NCBI RefSeq assembly: GCF_036688685.1
Contig: NZ_JAQQPS010000005.1
Coordinates: forward strand, 124,001 to 188,000
Length of the DNA stretch: 64,000 nt
Direction: 5' to 3'
Source of the DNA: JALYUM01 sp036688685
Lineage (GTDB): Bacteria > Pseudomonadota > Gammaproteobacteria > Burkholderiales > Burkholderiaceae_D
Both the position numbers and the translations under genes were made by a program. Every line of letters starts with the position of its first letter. Position 1 is the first letter of the stretch. The notes below the pieces were generated by a model. It had not been told where the DNA came from. It did not search any database and saw only the letters and a list, made by a program, of their open reading frames with translations. Below are positions 36,778 through 45,073 of this stretch, in pieces.

Positions 36778-36999
36778 GTGGAACTCCTTGCATAACGTGG
36801 ATGGGCGCGCCGCTCGGCATAAAAGCCGCGCATGCTGTCACTACCCGCCGCGTTTCAGATTGGATGCATGCGTTTGAAAATAAAGTGACAATTTAGTGAG
36901 AGTGTTGCGACCTAGAACTAAATTATCTGGTAGTGGTCGACAAATCAGCGGTTTATCCCTAAGCTTGACCGACGAAATGATGATAAAGCGGGAGGTAGG

Positions 37000-37362
37000 A
37001 TGTTGTTCCTGAAATCGACCAGCGTCAGCAAGGCGCCCGGCGTCTACGAAGTGGATATCGCCGCCAAGCCACCCGGCAAGACTTTCGGCGTGTATATCGC
37101 CACCAACCCGGACAAGTCACCTGCTGCCTTGCTCGCTGCCTTGCGCACGCTTGGCTTCGAAGAGGTGCACCAGAAAGGCTATACTCACCGCGACCGCGGC
37201 CAGGTGCTCGACGTGCATTTTGAAAAGAAGGGCACCGACCTGTTCCATGGCTGGACCACGGCCGAGTCGGCCGTGAACCTGGCCGCCATCGTCGCCCTGT
37301 TCGGCGAGCACGGTGTCACGGTCACGCCCCGCGTGATGAGTTTGTCCGAGGCCTACGCCTGA
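37000..37362 (+). CDS. Hypothetical protein
   Basis: A 120-residue soluble protein with a mixed alpha/beta pattern (VYEVDIAAKPPGKTFGVYI; KGTDLFHGWTTAE) and no family I recognise. A GGGAGG ribosome-binding site lies just before the ATG. It is followed after 34 bp by alkB, so a shared transcript is likely. The 222 bp upstream, shared with the divergent lipoprotein gene, shows no other feature. Confidence 0.7.
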   Translation: MLFLKSTSVSKAPGVYEVDIAAKPPGKTFGVYIATNPDKSPAALLAALRTLGFEEVHQKGYTHRDRGQVLDVHFEKKGTDLFHGWTTAESAVNLAAIVALFGEHGVTVTPRVMSLSEAYA

Positions 37363-37396
37363 TGTTCGCGCGCCAGGCCGCACTGCGAGCCTGCCA

Positions 37397-38020
37397 ATGG
37401 ACCTGTTTTCTGCCCGTTCCGAACTGACCCCGATTCCCGTCGATGACGGTGAACTGGCAATGCTGCTGCAACTGCCATTGGCGGCCAGCACTGCCGCCGT
37501 GATGGCGCAATTGATTGCCGACACGCCATGGCGCTCGGAAATCGTCACCGTCTACGGCAAGCAGCACCTGCAGCCGCGCCTGACTGCCGCGTACGGCGCC
37601 GCGCCCTACACCTATTCCGGACTGACCATTCACCCTTTGCCGTGGACGCCTATGCTGCTGTCCATTAAGGAAGCGGTGGAAACCGCCAGCAGTCACCGCT
37701 TCAACAGTGTGTTGCTGAATTACTACCGCGACCAACGCGACAGCATGGGCATGCACAGCGACGACGAGCGCGAACTGGGGCGTAATCCGGTAGTGGCATC
37801 GCTCAGCTTCGGCGCCACCCGCACCTTCGTCCTGCGCCACAAGCTCACCAAACAGACCATCAAACTCGATTTGCCCGACGGCTGCCTGCTATTGATGCAA
37901 GGCGCGCTGCAGCACCATTGGCAGCACGGGATCAACAAACTGACCAAAACCGTTGGCGCGCGCCTGAATCTGACTTTCCGGTCAATTAATTTGCAGGATG
38001 GAAACGGAATGCAAAAATAA
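37397..38020 (+). CDS. alkB: AlkB-like 2-oxoglutarate/Fe(II)-dependent dioxygenase
   Basis: A 207-residue protein of the AlkB family that removes alkyl groups from 1-meA and 3-meC in nucleic acids. The region LNYYRDQRDSMGMHSDDE carries the HxD of the iron triad, LSFGATRTF follows, and HHWQHGI and the RLNLTFR near the end hold the last His and the 2-oxoglutarate Arg. Residue order is closer to AlkBH2/3-like enzymes than to E. coli AlkB, but the reaction is the same class. No ada gene is nearby. Confidence 0.9.
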   Translation: MDLFSARSELTPIPVDDGELAMLLQLPLAASTAAVMAQLIADTPWRSEIVTVYGKQHLQPRLTAAYGAAPYTYSGLTIHPLPWTPMLLSIKEAVETASSHRFNSVLLNYYRDQRDSMGMHSDDERELGRNPVVASLSFGATRTFVLRHKLTKQTIKLDLPDGCLLLMQGALQHHWQHGINKLTKTVGARLNLTFRSINLQDGNGMQK

Positions 38021-38162
38021 CTGGCTTTTCGGTCAGTTACGTTACATTCGCTTACAGTTCTTACGAAGTGTGCACCGTTATGTCGTTTGTCGTTTGCTAT
38101 CTTGGACTTTGACGCGATTCAGTGTGAACCGCGCAACAGATGAACGACAAAAGGATGTTGAT

Positions 38163-38735
38163 ATGAAAAAGCTCATTTTTGCAGTGATCGCTGGTGTAGC
38201 AATTGCAGGCGCAGCCCAGGCGCAAGAGACCTATCCAAAGACCTACGTCGGTGTCGGCGTCGCTTCGGCGGACCACGATTTCTCGGCCGCAGGTGCCACG
38301 AATACGAATGCAGACGGCTGGAAAGCTTCCGGCAAAGTCTTTGCTGGTTACGAAATCAACCAGAACTGGGGTGCTGAAGTGGGTTACACCGACTTCCGCA
38401 AATCCGATGCCAGCTACACCTTGAATGGCGTGAATGGCCGTGCCGAAGCCGATGGCCACTCGGTCTACCTGGCAGCGAAGTACGCGGTACCAATTAATGA
38501 ACAGTTCTCGGCGTACGGCAAACTGGGCGCGTCTTACAACAAGGCCAGCCTGTCGAGCACCACCCCGGGCCTGAGCTATGACGACCACCGCACCACCGCG
38601 TATGGCGCGCTGGGCGTGCAGTACAAGCTGAACCAGAACGTTGCGCTGGTTGCTGAATACGAGCGTTATGGCGAGAAGCGCGATTTCGGCGCCAAACCGG
38701 ATGTTGTCACAATTGGCGCCCGCTACAGCTTCTAA
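38163..38735 (+). CDS. Outer-membrane beta-barrel protein, OmpA/OmpW-like
   Basis: A 190-residue protein with a signal peptide (1-21, ending AQA) and an eight-strand barrel pattern with alternating aromatic and small residues (FAGYEINQNWGAEVGYTDFR; VYLAAKYAVP). It ends in a Phe after TIGARYSF, the outer-membrane insertion signal. It lacks a peptidoglycan-binding OmpA domain. ATG 38163 follows AAAAGGAT; a strong terminator follows the gene. It probably acts as a small porin or structural barrel. Confidence 0.87.
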   Translation: MKKLIFAVIAGVAIAGAAQAQETYPKTYVGVGVASADHDFSAAGATNTNADGWKASGKVFAGYEINQNWGAEVGYTDFRKSDASYTLNGVNGRAEADGHSVYLAAKYAVPINEQFSAYGKLGASYNKASLSSTTPGLSYDDHRTTAYGALGVQYKLNQNVALVAEYERYGEKRDFGAKPDVVTIGARYSF

Positions 38736-38762
38736 GCTTAACGGCGCAATAAGTTTTAACTG

Positions 38763-38797
38763 AAAGGCCCGGTCGATCCTGTCGACCGGGCCTTTTT
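38763..38797 (+). terminator. Intrinsic terminator after outer-membrane protein
   Basis: AAAGGCCCGGTCGA (38763-38776) and TCGACCGGGCCTTT (38782-38795) form a perfect 14-bp stem around TCCTG, ending in a five-T run. Confidence 0.93.
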
Positions 38798-38895
38798 CCA
38801 TGCTGGGGCGCGGTATTCATCGGCCCGGATTACCGTCGCAGGGCGGTGGGATTTTGTTATAGTTGGCCGACTAATCGTTTATCACGGAGGGTGTC

Positions 38896-39312
38896 ATGCA
38901 AGGTGCAGGCGGAACCAGCGGCGGCAGTGGCCAATTTTTACTGGGCCTGGTCATGATGTGCGGCGGCTTTTATTTACTGCTCAATAATGTGATCGTCAGT
39001 TCGACCTTCGGGCTCGGCTCGCGCCTGTTTGGCATTGGCGGCTTTGGCGTCACGGGCGGCATTATCCTGGTGCCACTGGTGATCGGCATCGGCATGATTT
39101 TCTATAACGCCCGCAGTTACCTGGGCTGGCTGATCGCCATCGCGTCCTTCTTTGCGATGGTGTTCGGCGTGATCGCATCGGTCAGCCTGGATTTGCGCAC
39201 AATGTCGGCGTTTTATCTGATCACGGTGCTGGTGCTGGCGTTTGGCGGACTGGGCCTGTTTCTCGGCTCGCTGCGCAGCGCGGCCCGTTCAGAGCACGCG
39301 CGGCCTCAGTGA
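38896..39312 (+). CDS. Small integral membrane protein, hypothetical
   Basis: A 138-residue protein with a glycine-rich N-terminus (QGAGGTSGGSG) and about four membrane segments, ending in a basic tail. No family is recognised. A GGAGG ribosome-binding site supports the start. It overlaps the convergent CII-type regulator gene by 7 bp at the 3' ends. It may belong functionally with the envelope module downstream, but this is only context. Confidence 0.72.
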   Translation: MQGAGGTSGGSGQFLLGLVMMCGGFYLLLNNVIVSSTFGLGSRLFGIGGFGVTGGIILVPLVIGIGMIFYNARSYLGWLIAIASFFAMVFGVIASVSLDLRTMSAFYLITVLVLAFGGLGLFLGSLRSAARSEHARPQ

Positions 39313-39797
39313 AGGCCAGCTTCGTCCTGCCCGCGCAGGCGTGCGCGCCAGGCGCCCAGCGCCGACAGGGCCGCGTGGAATTCGCGCTCGATCAGGTCGG
39401 CCTCGACGGCGGTGACGACGCCGTCGCGCAGGGCGTCGGACACGGCTTCGGCCACGGCGCCCACTTCGCTCATGACGCGGCACACGGTTTGCGACAGGTC
39501 GTCCTGTTGCGCCAGGTTCGGCTGCGGTACCACGAACGCCGCCATGCCGTGGCGCACCAGCAGCGCGTGCAGCGGCAAATGGGCGTCAGGCAGGCCGGCG
39601 TTGTGGCAGCATTCGACAATGCGCGAGACTTCCTCGAACGACGGGTAGTGCGAGAAAATCGTCGGTGCCAGTTTATTGCGCAGCACGTTCGGTGAAATAT
39701 CCAGTTCCTTTGCCAGCGCATCGACGCCGCCAGGGTACTTGCGCGCCACCGTGTAGAGCGCATCGTGCTGGTTCATGTCGAGATATCGACGGGTCAT
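39306..39797 (-). CDS. Phage regulatory CII-family protein, domesticated
   Basis: A 163-residue protein of the Phage_CII family: NQHDALYTVARKYPGGVDALAKELDISPNVLRNKL is followed by SFEEVSRIVE, the DNA-binding N-terminal half, and a helical C-terminal half. The true start may be ATG 39776 (seven codons in). No other phage gene is present, so it is a host-adopted regulator. It is divergent from the gene at 39880, with 82 bp between starts, making that three-gene module its likely target. Confidence 0.83.
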   Translation of the reverse strand: MTRRYLDMNQHDALYTVARKYPGGVDALAKELDISPNVLRNKLAPTIFSHYPSFEEVSRIVECCHNAGLPDAHLPLHALLVRHGMAAFVVPQPNLAQQDDLSQTVCRVMSEVGAVAEAVSDALRDGVVTAVEADLIEREFHAALSALGAWRARLRGQDEAGLH

Positions 39798-39879
39798 GGT
39801 AATCCTCTGATTTTTTTACCGGTGCGTGACAAACCATCAATTGCTATCCTGATTTTACTTACTAACGGCGACCCTGACC

Positions 39880-40602
39880 ATGAAGACCTTGATCCACGCC
39901 ATCCATGCGCTGCTGGTGCTGTCACTGCTGAGCATGAACCCGCTGGCCAGCGCCGAACCGCGCCAGTCGTCGTCCTCGTCGAAATCGTTCAAGGGCGGGT
40001 TTTCGTCGCAGCGTTCATCGACCCCGCCGGCGCGCGCGCCACGCCAGGATTCGGCATCATCGCGCGGCGGCTTTGGTTCGTTCAACAGCGCCCCATCGCG
40101 CGACACGCAAAAGAGCGATTCGGCCCTGTCGCGCCGGCTCGACAAGAACGCGTCGCAAGACAATGCACTGCGCACGCTCGACGCGCGCCGTGCCCAGAAG
40201 GAGCAGGCCGAGCGCGATACGCGGCCGGTGCCCGGTTACGAAAACCGGCAGGCTAGTGGGCAGTACGGCAACCAGCCAGGCGCGCCTATGCCGGCTCCGG
40301 CACAGGCGCAACCGCAGGGTAGCGGCTGGGGCGGCGTGGCGACGGGCATGGTGCTGGGGCAGATCGCCAGTGGCGCAAACGCCCGCAACAACAATGGCTA
40401 TCCGGGCCAAGCGAACGTGGGCACCAGCAGCGCCAGCGTCAACCAGGCGTCAGGTGGCAGTTCGTTTTTTGGCGGCGTGATGCGCATGTTCATGTGGTTG
40501 ATCGTGCTCTCGGCAATCGGCTGGCTGGTGTATTTCGTGGTGCAAAGGAAGCGCCGCAAAACAGAAGAAAACAAGCCAAATTACACATTCGAGGGGCAAT
40601 AA
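39880..40602 (+). CDS. Exported low-complexity protein with C-terminal membrane anchor
   Basis: A 240-residue protein with a signal peptide (1-25, ending ASA), a Ser/Gly/Arg/Gln-rich low-complexity region to about residue 180, one membrane helix (MFMWLIVLSAIGWLVYFVV, roughly 200-218) and a basic cytosolic tail RKRRK. No family is recognised; the layout resembles other low-complexity single-span membrane proteins. It is separated from the DUF2491 gene by 0 bp and is first in a three-gene set. Confidence 0.78.
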   Translation: MKTLIHAIHALLVLSLLSMNPLASAEPRQSSSSSKSFKGGFSSQRSSTPPARAPRQDSASSRGGFGSFNSAPSRDTQKSDSALSRRLDKNASQDNALRTLDARRAQKEQAERDTRPVPGYENRQASGQYGNQPGAPMPAPAQAQPQGSGWGGVATGMVLGQIASGANARNNNGYPGQANVGTSSASVNQASGGSSFFGGVMRMFMWLIVLSAIGWLVYFVVQRKRRKTEENKPNYTFEGQ

Positions 40603-41385
40603 ATGGGCTGGAAAGACGTATTTAGTTATACCAAAGCAATGGCCGCCAACAAGGGTGTGGGCGACACCGCGCGCGCCGACGACAAGCTGCCGCTGGGTGC
40701 GCGCATCGGCAGCCTGGTGCAGATGCAGGTGTCGTCGATCATCCGGGCTCAGGCAAACGGCTCGCTGATCACCATGCCGGCCGCGGGCGACACGCGCATT
40801 CTGGCTGCGTCACAAATCAAGATTGCGCCGGCGACCGGGCTGTATCGGCTGTACCTCGTCACTGGCGACACCAATGCCGACGAAAAGTTTTTGCAGGTGT
40901 TCAGCAATGACGACGGCAGCGTGGCCGAAATTTTATATTGCACCCAGCTGGCCCGGGTGATTCCCGAAACGGAAGAAGACCAGGACGCCTATACCGGCGT
41001 GGCCGGCTACGGCCTGGGCGACGCCAGTTACACGCTGTGGCGCGAGCAGCTGGCCGATACGCTCACGCCCAGCGACCTGGCTAACGCGTTTGGGGAGGAT
41101 GACCAGATTACGTATTCTCGCGATGCCGGCGCAGCCGATGCGGCATTCATTCAGCCCTTCACGGGCAAGGAAATCCGCATCGACGACGCGCAAGGGATGA
41201 AGGGATTGAAGCAGCAGTTGTATTTCATGCCGTATGTGCGCGAACTGCAAGGTGGCGGGCGCGAATATTTATTGATTACCACCGAAATTATCGACAGCGT
41301 CGATGGTGACACCTCGCGCCGTGGCATCCACGTCGACTTCGTGATTGCCATCCCGATGGAGCAGGAACGAATCACCGTGCAGTAA
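40603..41385 (+). CDS. DUF2491-family protein (YjfK-like)
   Basis: A 260-residue soluble protein that resembles DUF2491, the family of E. coli YjfK. Features include DDKLPLGARIGSLV near residue 30, an acidic YTGVAGYGLGDASYTLWRE and REYLLITTEIIDS near the end. Function is unknown; in E. coli the gene lies in yjfIJKLM next to a PspA paralogue. Here it is followed 27 bp later by a PspA/YjfJ-like coiled-coil gene, so the association is conserved even though the other yjf genes are missing. Confidence 0.82.
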   Translation: MGWKDVFSYTKAMAANKGVGDTARADDKLPLGARIGSLVQMQVSSIIRAQANGSLITMPAAGDTRILAASQIKIAPATGLYRLYLVTGDTNADEKFLQVFSNDDGSVAEILYCTQLARVIPETEEDQDAYTGVAGYGLGDASYTLWREQLADTLTPSDLANAFGEDDQITYSRDAGAADAAFIQPFTGKEIRIDDAQGMKGLKQQLYFMPYVRELQGGGREYLLITTEIIDSVDGDTSRRGIHVDFVIAIPMEQERITVQ

Positions 41386-41412
41386 TTTTCTACAATTGAG
41401 AGGACTAAGAAC

Positions 41413-42192
41413 ATGAGCAACGCAAGTGGATGGGGACTGACCGCACGACTGGTGTCGAAGCATTTCGGCGTATTGGGCAACAAGATTTCGGAAGCCATCG
41501 CCAATTTCGATCCTGAAACCGCGACCGAAGCCGACCGCGACCGCCTGGCCGAAACGCTGCGCGAAACCGCGCAGCTGCTGGCCTCTAGCCGCGCCGCCTT
41601 CGACAAGGAACGCAACGACGTTATCAGCCTGCAAAACCTGATCGCCAACGATGAGAAGGCCACCGAGACGCTGGCCCAGCGCCTCGCTGCCGGCACCATT
41701 GCCGAAGCGACCGTGACGATGTTCTGCGACGAACTCGAGGCGAACAAAGGGCGCTTGCCGCAGGAAATCCAGGAAGAGGCCGATGCCAAGTCGTACATGG
41801 ACGAGCTGCAAAAGATCGTCGATGCGCTCAGCAAGCAATTGTCCGAGTTCGACGCGCAGGCGAAAAAGGCAATGCAGGCGCTGGCCAGTGCCAAGGCGCA
41901 GAAGGAATTGCAGGAACTGCGCATGGATCGCCAGTCGCAGCTGGCCGGTTTGTCTGGCATGCAGGGTAATTCGACCGCCTTGAGCGCCTTGACCAGGCGC
42001 GCGCAGGTGGTGTCGAACGAAGCGGCCGGCATGCGCATCGTGGCCGATATCGGGCAAAAGCCGCTCGACCAGCAAGCCGAGATCGATGCCATTCGCAAGT
42101 CGGTCAGCCAGCCAGCCAGCGGCGCCGAAAGTGCACTCGATCGCCTGAAGCGCTTGTCGGGCAAGCCGACGCCGCCGCAGTTGCCGCAGTAA
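41413..42192 (+). CDS. PspA/YjfJ-like coiled-coil protein
   Basis: A 259-residue, almost entirely helical protein without signal or membrane span. Long heptad-rich helices run from about 45 to 190 (AETLRETAQLLASSRAAF; SYMDELQKIVDALSKQL). The tail ESALDRLKRLSGKP resembles the C-terminus of E. coli YjfJ, a PspA/IM30 relative, and the upstream DUF2491 gene supports this. It may coat or remodel the inner membrane during stress. The PspA link is inferred from pattern and context, not from alignment. Confidence 0.6.
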   Translation: MSNASGWGLTARLVSKHFGVLGNKISEAIANFDPETATEADRDRLAETLRETAQLLASSRAAFDKERNDVISLQNLIANDEKATETLAQRLAAGTIAEATVTMFCDELEANKGRLPQEIQEEADAKSYMDELQKIVDALSKQLSEFDAQAKKAMQALASAKAQKELQELRMDRQSQLAGLSGMQGNSTALSALTRRAQVVSNEAAGMRIVADIGQKPLDQQAEIDAIRKSVSQPASGAESALDRLKRLSGKPTPPQLPQ

Positions 42193-42194
42193 GC

Positions 42195-42230
42195 AAAATA
42201 AAAGAGGACCCGCGGGTCCTCTTTTATTTT
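42195..42230. terminator. Perfect 36-bp palindromic bidirectional terminator
   Basis: Positions 42195-42212 and 42213-42230 are exact inverted copies (AAAATAAAAGAGGACCCG and its complement). With CCCGCGGG at the tip and A/T-rich ends on both sides it gives a stem plus T-tract in both directions, serving the YjfJ-like gene and the convergent ettA. Confidence 0.92.
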
Positions 42231-43898
42231 CTACACCGTCAGCGGCTTGTAACGAATCCGCTTCGGTTTCGCACCTTCTTCACCAAGGCGCTTCTTCTTG
42301 TCGGCTTCGTATTCCTGATAGTTACCATCGAAGAACGTCACCTGCGAATTGCCTTCGAAGGCCAGGATATGGGTGGCGATCCGGTCCAGGAACCAGCGAT
42401 CGTGGGAAATGACCATCACGCTGCCGGCGAACTCAAGTAAAGCGTCTTCCAGCGCGCGCAGGGTTTCCACGTCGAGGTCGTTCGACGGTTCATCGAGCAG
42501 CAGCACGTTGCCGCCTTGCAGCAGCGTTTTCGCCAGGTGCAAACGGCCGCGTTCACCGCCGGACAGGTTGCCGACGATTTTCTGCTGATCCGACCCTTTG
42601 AAATTGAAGCGGCCGAGATAGGCGCGCGACGGCATGTCGAAGCGGCCCACGGTGAGCATGTCGGCGCCGCCGGCAACGTCGTCGAACACGGTTTTGGTGT
42701 TGGCGAGGTCGTCGCGGTTCTGGTCGACGATCGAAATGCGCGCGGTCTGGCCGATGGCCACTTCACCGCTGTCCGGCTGCTCTTTGCCGGTGATCATCTT
42801 GAACAGGGTCGATTTACCGGCTCCGTTCGGGCCGATGATGCCGACGATGGCGCCCGGCGGCACGGTGAACGACAGGTTGTCGATCAGCAGGCGGTCGCCG
42901 AAAGCTTTCGAGACATTCTTGAATTCGATGACCTCATTGCCCAGGCGCTCAGCCACGGGAATGAAGATCTCGGAGGTCTCGTTACGCTTCTGGTATTCGT
43001 GCTCGGACAGCTCGTTGAAGCGGGCCAGGCGCGCTTTACTTTTGGCCTGGCGGCCCTTTGGATTCTGGCGCACCCATTCCAGTTCCTTGGCGATGGTTTT
43101 CTGGCGCGACGATTCGGTGGCTTCTTCCTGCTTGAGGCGGTTCGACTTTTGCTCCAGCCACGAGCTGTAGTTACCCTTCCACGGAATGCCGTGACCGCGG
43201 TCCAGTTCCAGGATCCATTCGGCAGCGTTGTCGAGGAAGTAGCGATCGTGGGTGATGCCGACCACGGTGCCCGGGAAGCGCAGCAAAAACTGCTCGAGCC
43301 AGTCGACCGATTCTGCATCCAGGTGGTTGGTTGGTTCGTCGAGCAGCAGCATGTCTGGCTTCGACAGCAGCAGGCGGCACAGCGCCACGCGGCGCTTTTC
43401 ACCACCGGACAGCACGCCGATTTTCTGGTCCCACGGCGGCAGGCGCAATGCATCGGCTGCCATTTCCAGCTGCAGGTTCAAATTGCCACCGTCGGAGGTG
43501 GAAATGATGGCTTCCAGGCGCGCCTGCTCGGTGGCGAGCGCATCGAAATCGGCGTCTTCATCGGCATAGGCAGCGTAGACGGCTTCGAGCTTGGCTTGCG
43601 CTTCGAACACTTCGCCCAGGCCCGATTCGACGATCTGGCGCACGGTTTGTTCAGGGTCGAGCACCGGCTCCTGCGGCAGGTAGCCGATATTCAGGCCCGG
43701 CATCGGCACGGCGTCGCCCTGGATGTCGGTATCGATGCCTGCCATAATTTTCAGCAGGGTCGATTTGCCCGAGCCGTTCAGGCCCAGCACGCCGATTTTC
43801 GCGCCCGGGAAGAAGGAGAGCGAGATATCTTTCAAAATCTGGCGCTTCGGCGGGACGATCTTGCCGACGCGGTTCATGGTGTAGACGTAATTTGCCAT
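42231..43898 (-). CDS. ettA: Energy-dependent translational throttle ATPase EttA
   Basis: A 555-residue ABC-F protein with two ATPase domains: Walker A GLNGSGKST (39-47) and GPNGAGKST (second half), signatures LSGGEKRRV and LSGGERGRL. The arm between (SSWLEQKSNRLKQ to KARLARF) and the linker match EttA, which binds the ribosomal E-site and gates the first peptide bond according to ATP/ADP. Length equals E. coli EttA (555). It is monocistronic, ending in the palindromic terminator. Confidence 0.96.
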   Translation of the reverse strand: MANYVYTMNRVGKIVPPKRQILKDISLSFFPGAKIGVLGLNGSGKSTLLKIMAGIDTDIQGDAVPMPGLNIGYLPQEPVLDPEQTVRQIVESGLGEVFEAQAKLEAVYAAYADEDADFDALATEQARLEAIISTSDGGNLNLQLEMAADALRLPPWDQKIGVLSGGEKRRVALCRLLLSKPDMLLLDEPTNHLDAESVDWLEQFLLRFPGTVVGITHDRYFLDNAAEWILELDRGHGIPWKGNYSSWLEQKSNRLKQEEATESSRQKTIAKELEWVRQNPKGRQAKSKARLARFNELSEHEYQKRNETSEIFIPVAERLGNEVIEFKNVSKAFGDRLLIDNLSFTVPPGAIVGIIGPNGAGKSTLFKMITGKEQPDSGEVAIGQTARISIVDQNRDDLANTKTVFDDVAGGADMLTVGRFDMPSRAYLGRFNFKGSDQQKIVGNLSGGERGRLHLAKTLLQGGNVLLLDEPSNDLDVETLRALEDALLEFAGSVMVISHDRWFLDRIATHILAFEGNSQVTFFDGNYQEYEADKKKRLGEEGAKPKRIRYKPLTV

Positions 43899-43980
43899 CT
43901 GGTGTGCTTAGTGAGGTACGAAAGGTGAACAGAATACGATACTACGCCGGGTAGGGCGAGAGTTCAGTTCAATTGTTAGC

Positions 43981-44020
43981 CCGTCGCCCCGGCGAACGCC
44001 GGGGTCAATGCTGAGTTGAG
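43981..44020 (+). repeat. REP-like palindromic unit A
   Basis: Core CCCCGGCGAACGCCGGGG (43987-44004) is an 8-bp perfect dyad, preceded by CCGTCG and followed by TCAATGCTGAG. It is an inverted, diverged copy of unit B 12 bp away. Confidence 0.75.
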
Positions 44021-44032
44021 AGCATGGCCCTG

Positions 44033-44071
44033 CTCATTCAGTATGGGTCCCGGCCTGCGCCGGGATGACGG
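44033..44071 (-). repeat. REP-like palindromic unit B
   Basis: Read on the minus strand it begins CCGTCATCCCGGCGCAGG and contains the dyad TCCCGGC/GCCGGGA (44048-44065). It belongs to the common proteobacterial type whose reading frame gives VIPAQAGT, and it encodes the end of the RarD gene. Confidence 0.8.
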
Positions 44072-44948
44072 TTTGGATGCGGCCGCGTTTCGTGTTGATA
44101 AGTCCTTCCGCCACGTACAGCGCCAGCGCCGTCCAGATGACCACGAAGCCGATCAGCCGTTCTTTTGAGAACGCTTCGTAAAACACCCACACGCCCAGTA
44201 AAAACTGCAAGGTCGGCGCCAGGTATTGCAGTAGCCCCAGCACCGACAAGGGAATCTTGCGCGCCCCTGATGCGAACAGCAACAGCGGAATCGCCGTCAG
44301 CGGCCCCGCGGCGATCAGCAATAAACGCGTATTGTCGGACGCTGTCGTGACAAAGTGATTCTGCCCGTGCCACGTCAGCCAGCCGACATACACGGCCGCC
44401 ATCGGAAACAGCACCATGGTCTCGAGCGTTAAACCTTCCAGCGCGCCCAGGGCCGCTGTCTTGCGCATCAGGCCATACGCGCCGAAGGTGGCGGCCAGCG
44501 TCAGCGCGATCCAGGGCACCGTGCCCGCCTGCCAGGTCAGCCAGGCCACGCCGAGCGCGGCCAGGGCGATGGCGCCCCATTGCGCCGGGCGCAGGCGTTC
44601 TTTGAACAGGACGAAGCCGAACATGATATTTACCAGCGGCGTGATGAAGTAGCCGAGGCTCGCTTCAATCACGTGGCCGTTGTTAACCGACCAGATGTAG
44701 ACTAGCCAGTTGGCGCTTAGTAAGAATGCACTAGCGACAAAGCTGGCAATCACGCGTGGCTTGCGTACAATCGCCAGCCAGTCCCACTGGCGCCGCACGG
44801 CCAGCACGATCAGCAAGAACAGCAGTGACCAGAGGATGCGGTGCGCCAGGATTTGCAGCGGCGGCACGGCGTGCAAGGCGTGGAAATACAGTGGAAACAG
44901 GCCCCAGAGAAAAAATGCCAGGGCGGCGGACAGGATGCCGGTACGCAT
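44034..44948 (-). CDS. rarD: EamA-family transporter RarD
   Basis: A 304-residue inner-membrane protein with about ten hydrophobic segments and the RarD start GILSAALAFFLWGLFPLYF. Members of this drug/metabolite superfamily group are annotated as chloramphenicol-sensitive protein RarD; the true substrate is unknown. The transmembrane part ends near AEGLINTKRGR; the last 12 residues, TVIPAQAGTHTE, and the TGA stop come from a REP-like repeat, so the native tail was replaced. Confidence 0.88.
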   Translation of the reverse strand: MRTGILSAALAFFLWGLFPLYFHALHAVPPLQILAHRILWSLLFLLIVLAVRRQWDWLAIVRKPRVIASFVASAFLLSANWLVYIWSVNNGHVIEASLGYFITPLVNIMFGFVLFKERLRPAQWGAIALAALGVAWLTWQAGTVPWIALTLAATFGAYGLMRKTAALGALEGLTLETMVLFPMAAVYVGWLTWHGQNHFVTTASDNTRLLLIAAGPLTAIPLLLFASGARKIPLSVLGLLQYLAPTLQFLLGVWVFYEAFSKERLIGFVVIWTALALYVAEGLINTKRGRIQTVIPAQAGTHTE

Positions 44949-45043
44949 GAGAACGATCGTGTGGAAGGAGACCGGTCATTATCCTTGAAAGTCGGTCTCG
45001 TTGCCGGAAGGCATTCCGTCCGAATCCGCTTGCTATTTTGTTT

Positions 45044-45073
45044 TTGATAACCTATGGTGCAATGCACTATAAC
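45044..45073 (+). promoter_or_regulatory. Predicted kup promoter with overlapping operator-like palindrome
   Basis: TTGATA (45044-45049) and TATAAC (45068-45073) are 18 bp apart. GTGCAATGCAC (45057-45067), an 11-bp palindrome, abuts the -10 box, and ATGGTGCAAT occurs at 45054-45063 and again at 45080-45089. The predicted transcription start is near 45080, only about 11 nt before the kup TTG. Confidence 0.55.

Noticed and set aside
39306..39797. A prophage at the CII-family gene
   Set aside because: No integrase, attachment repeat, capsid, tail or lysis genes surround it.
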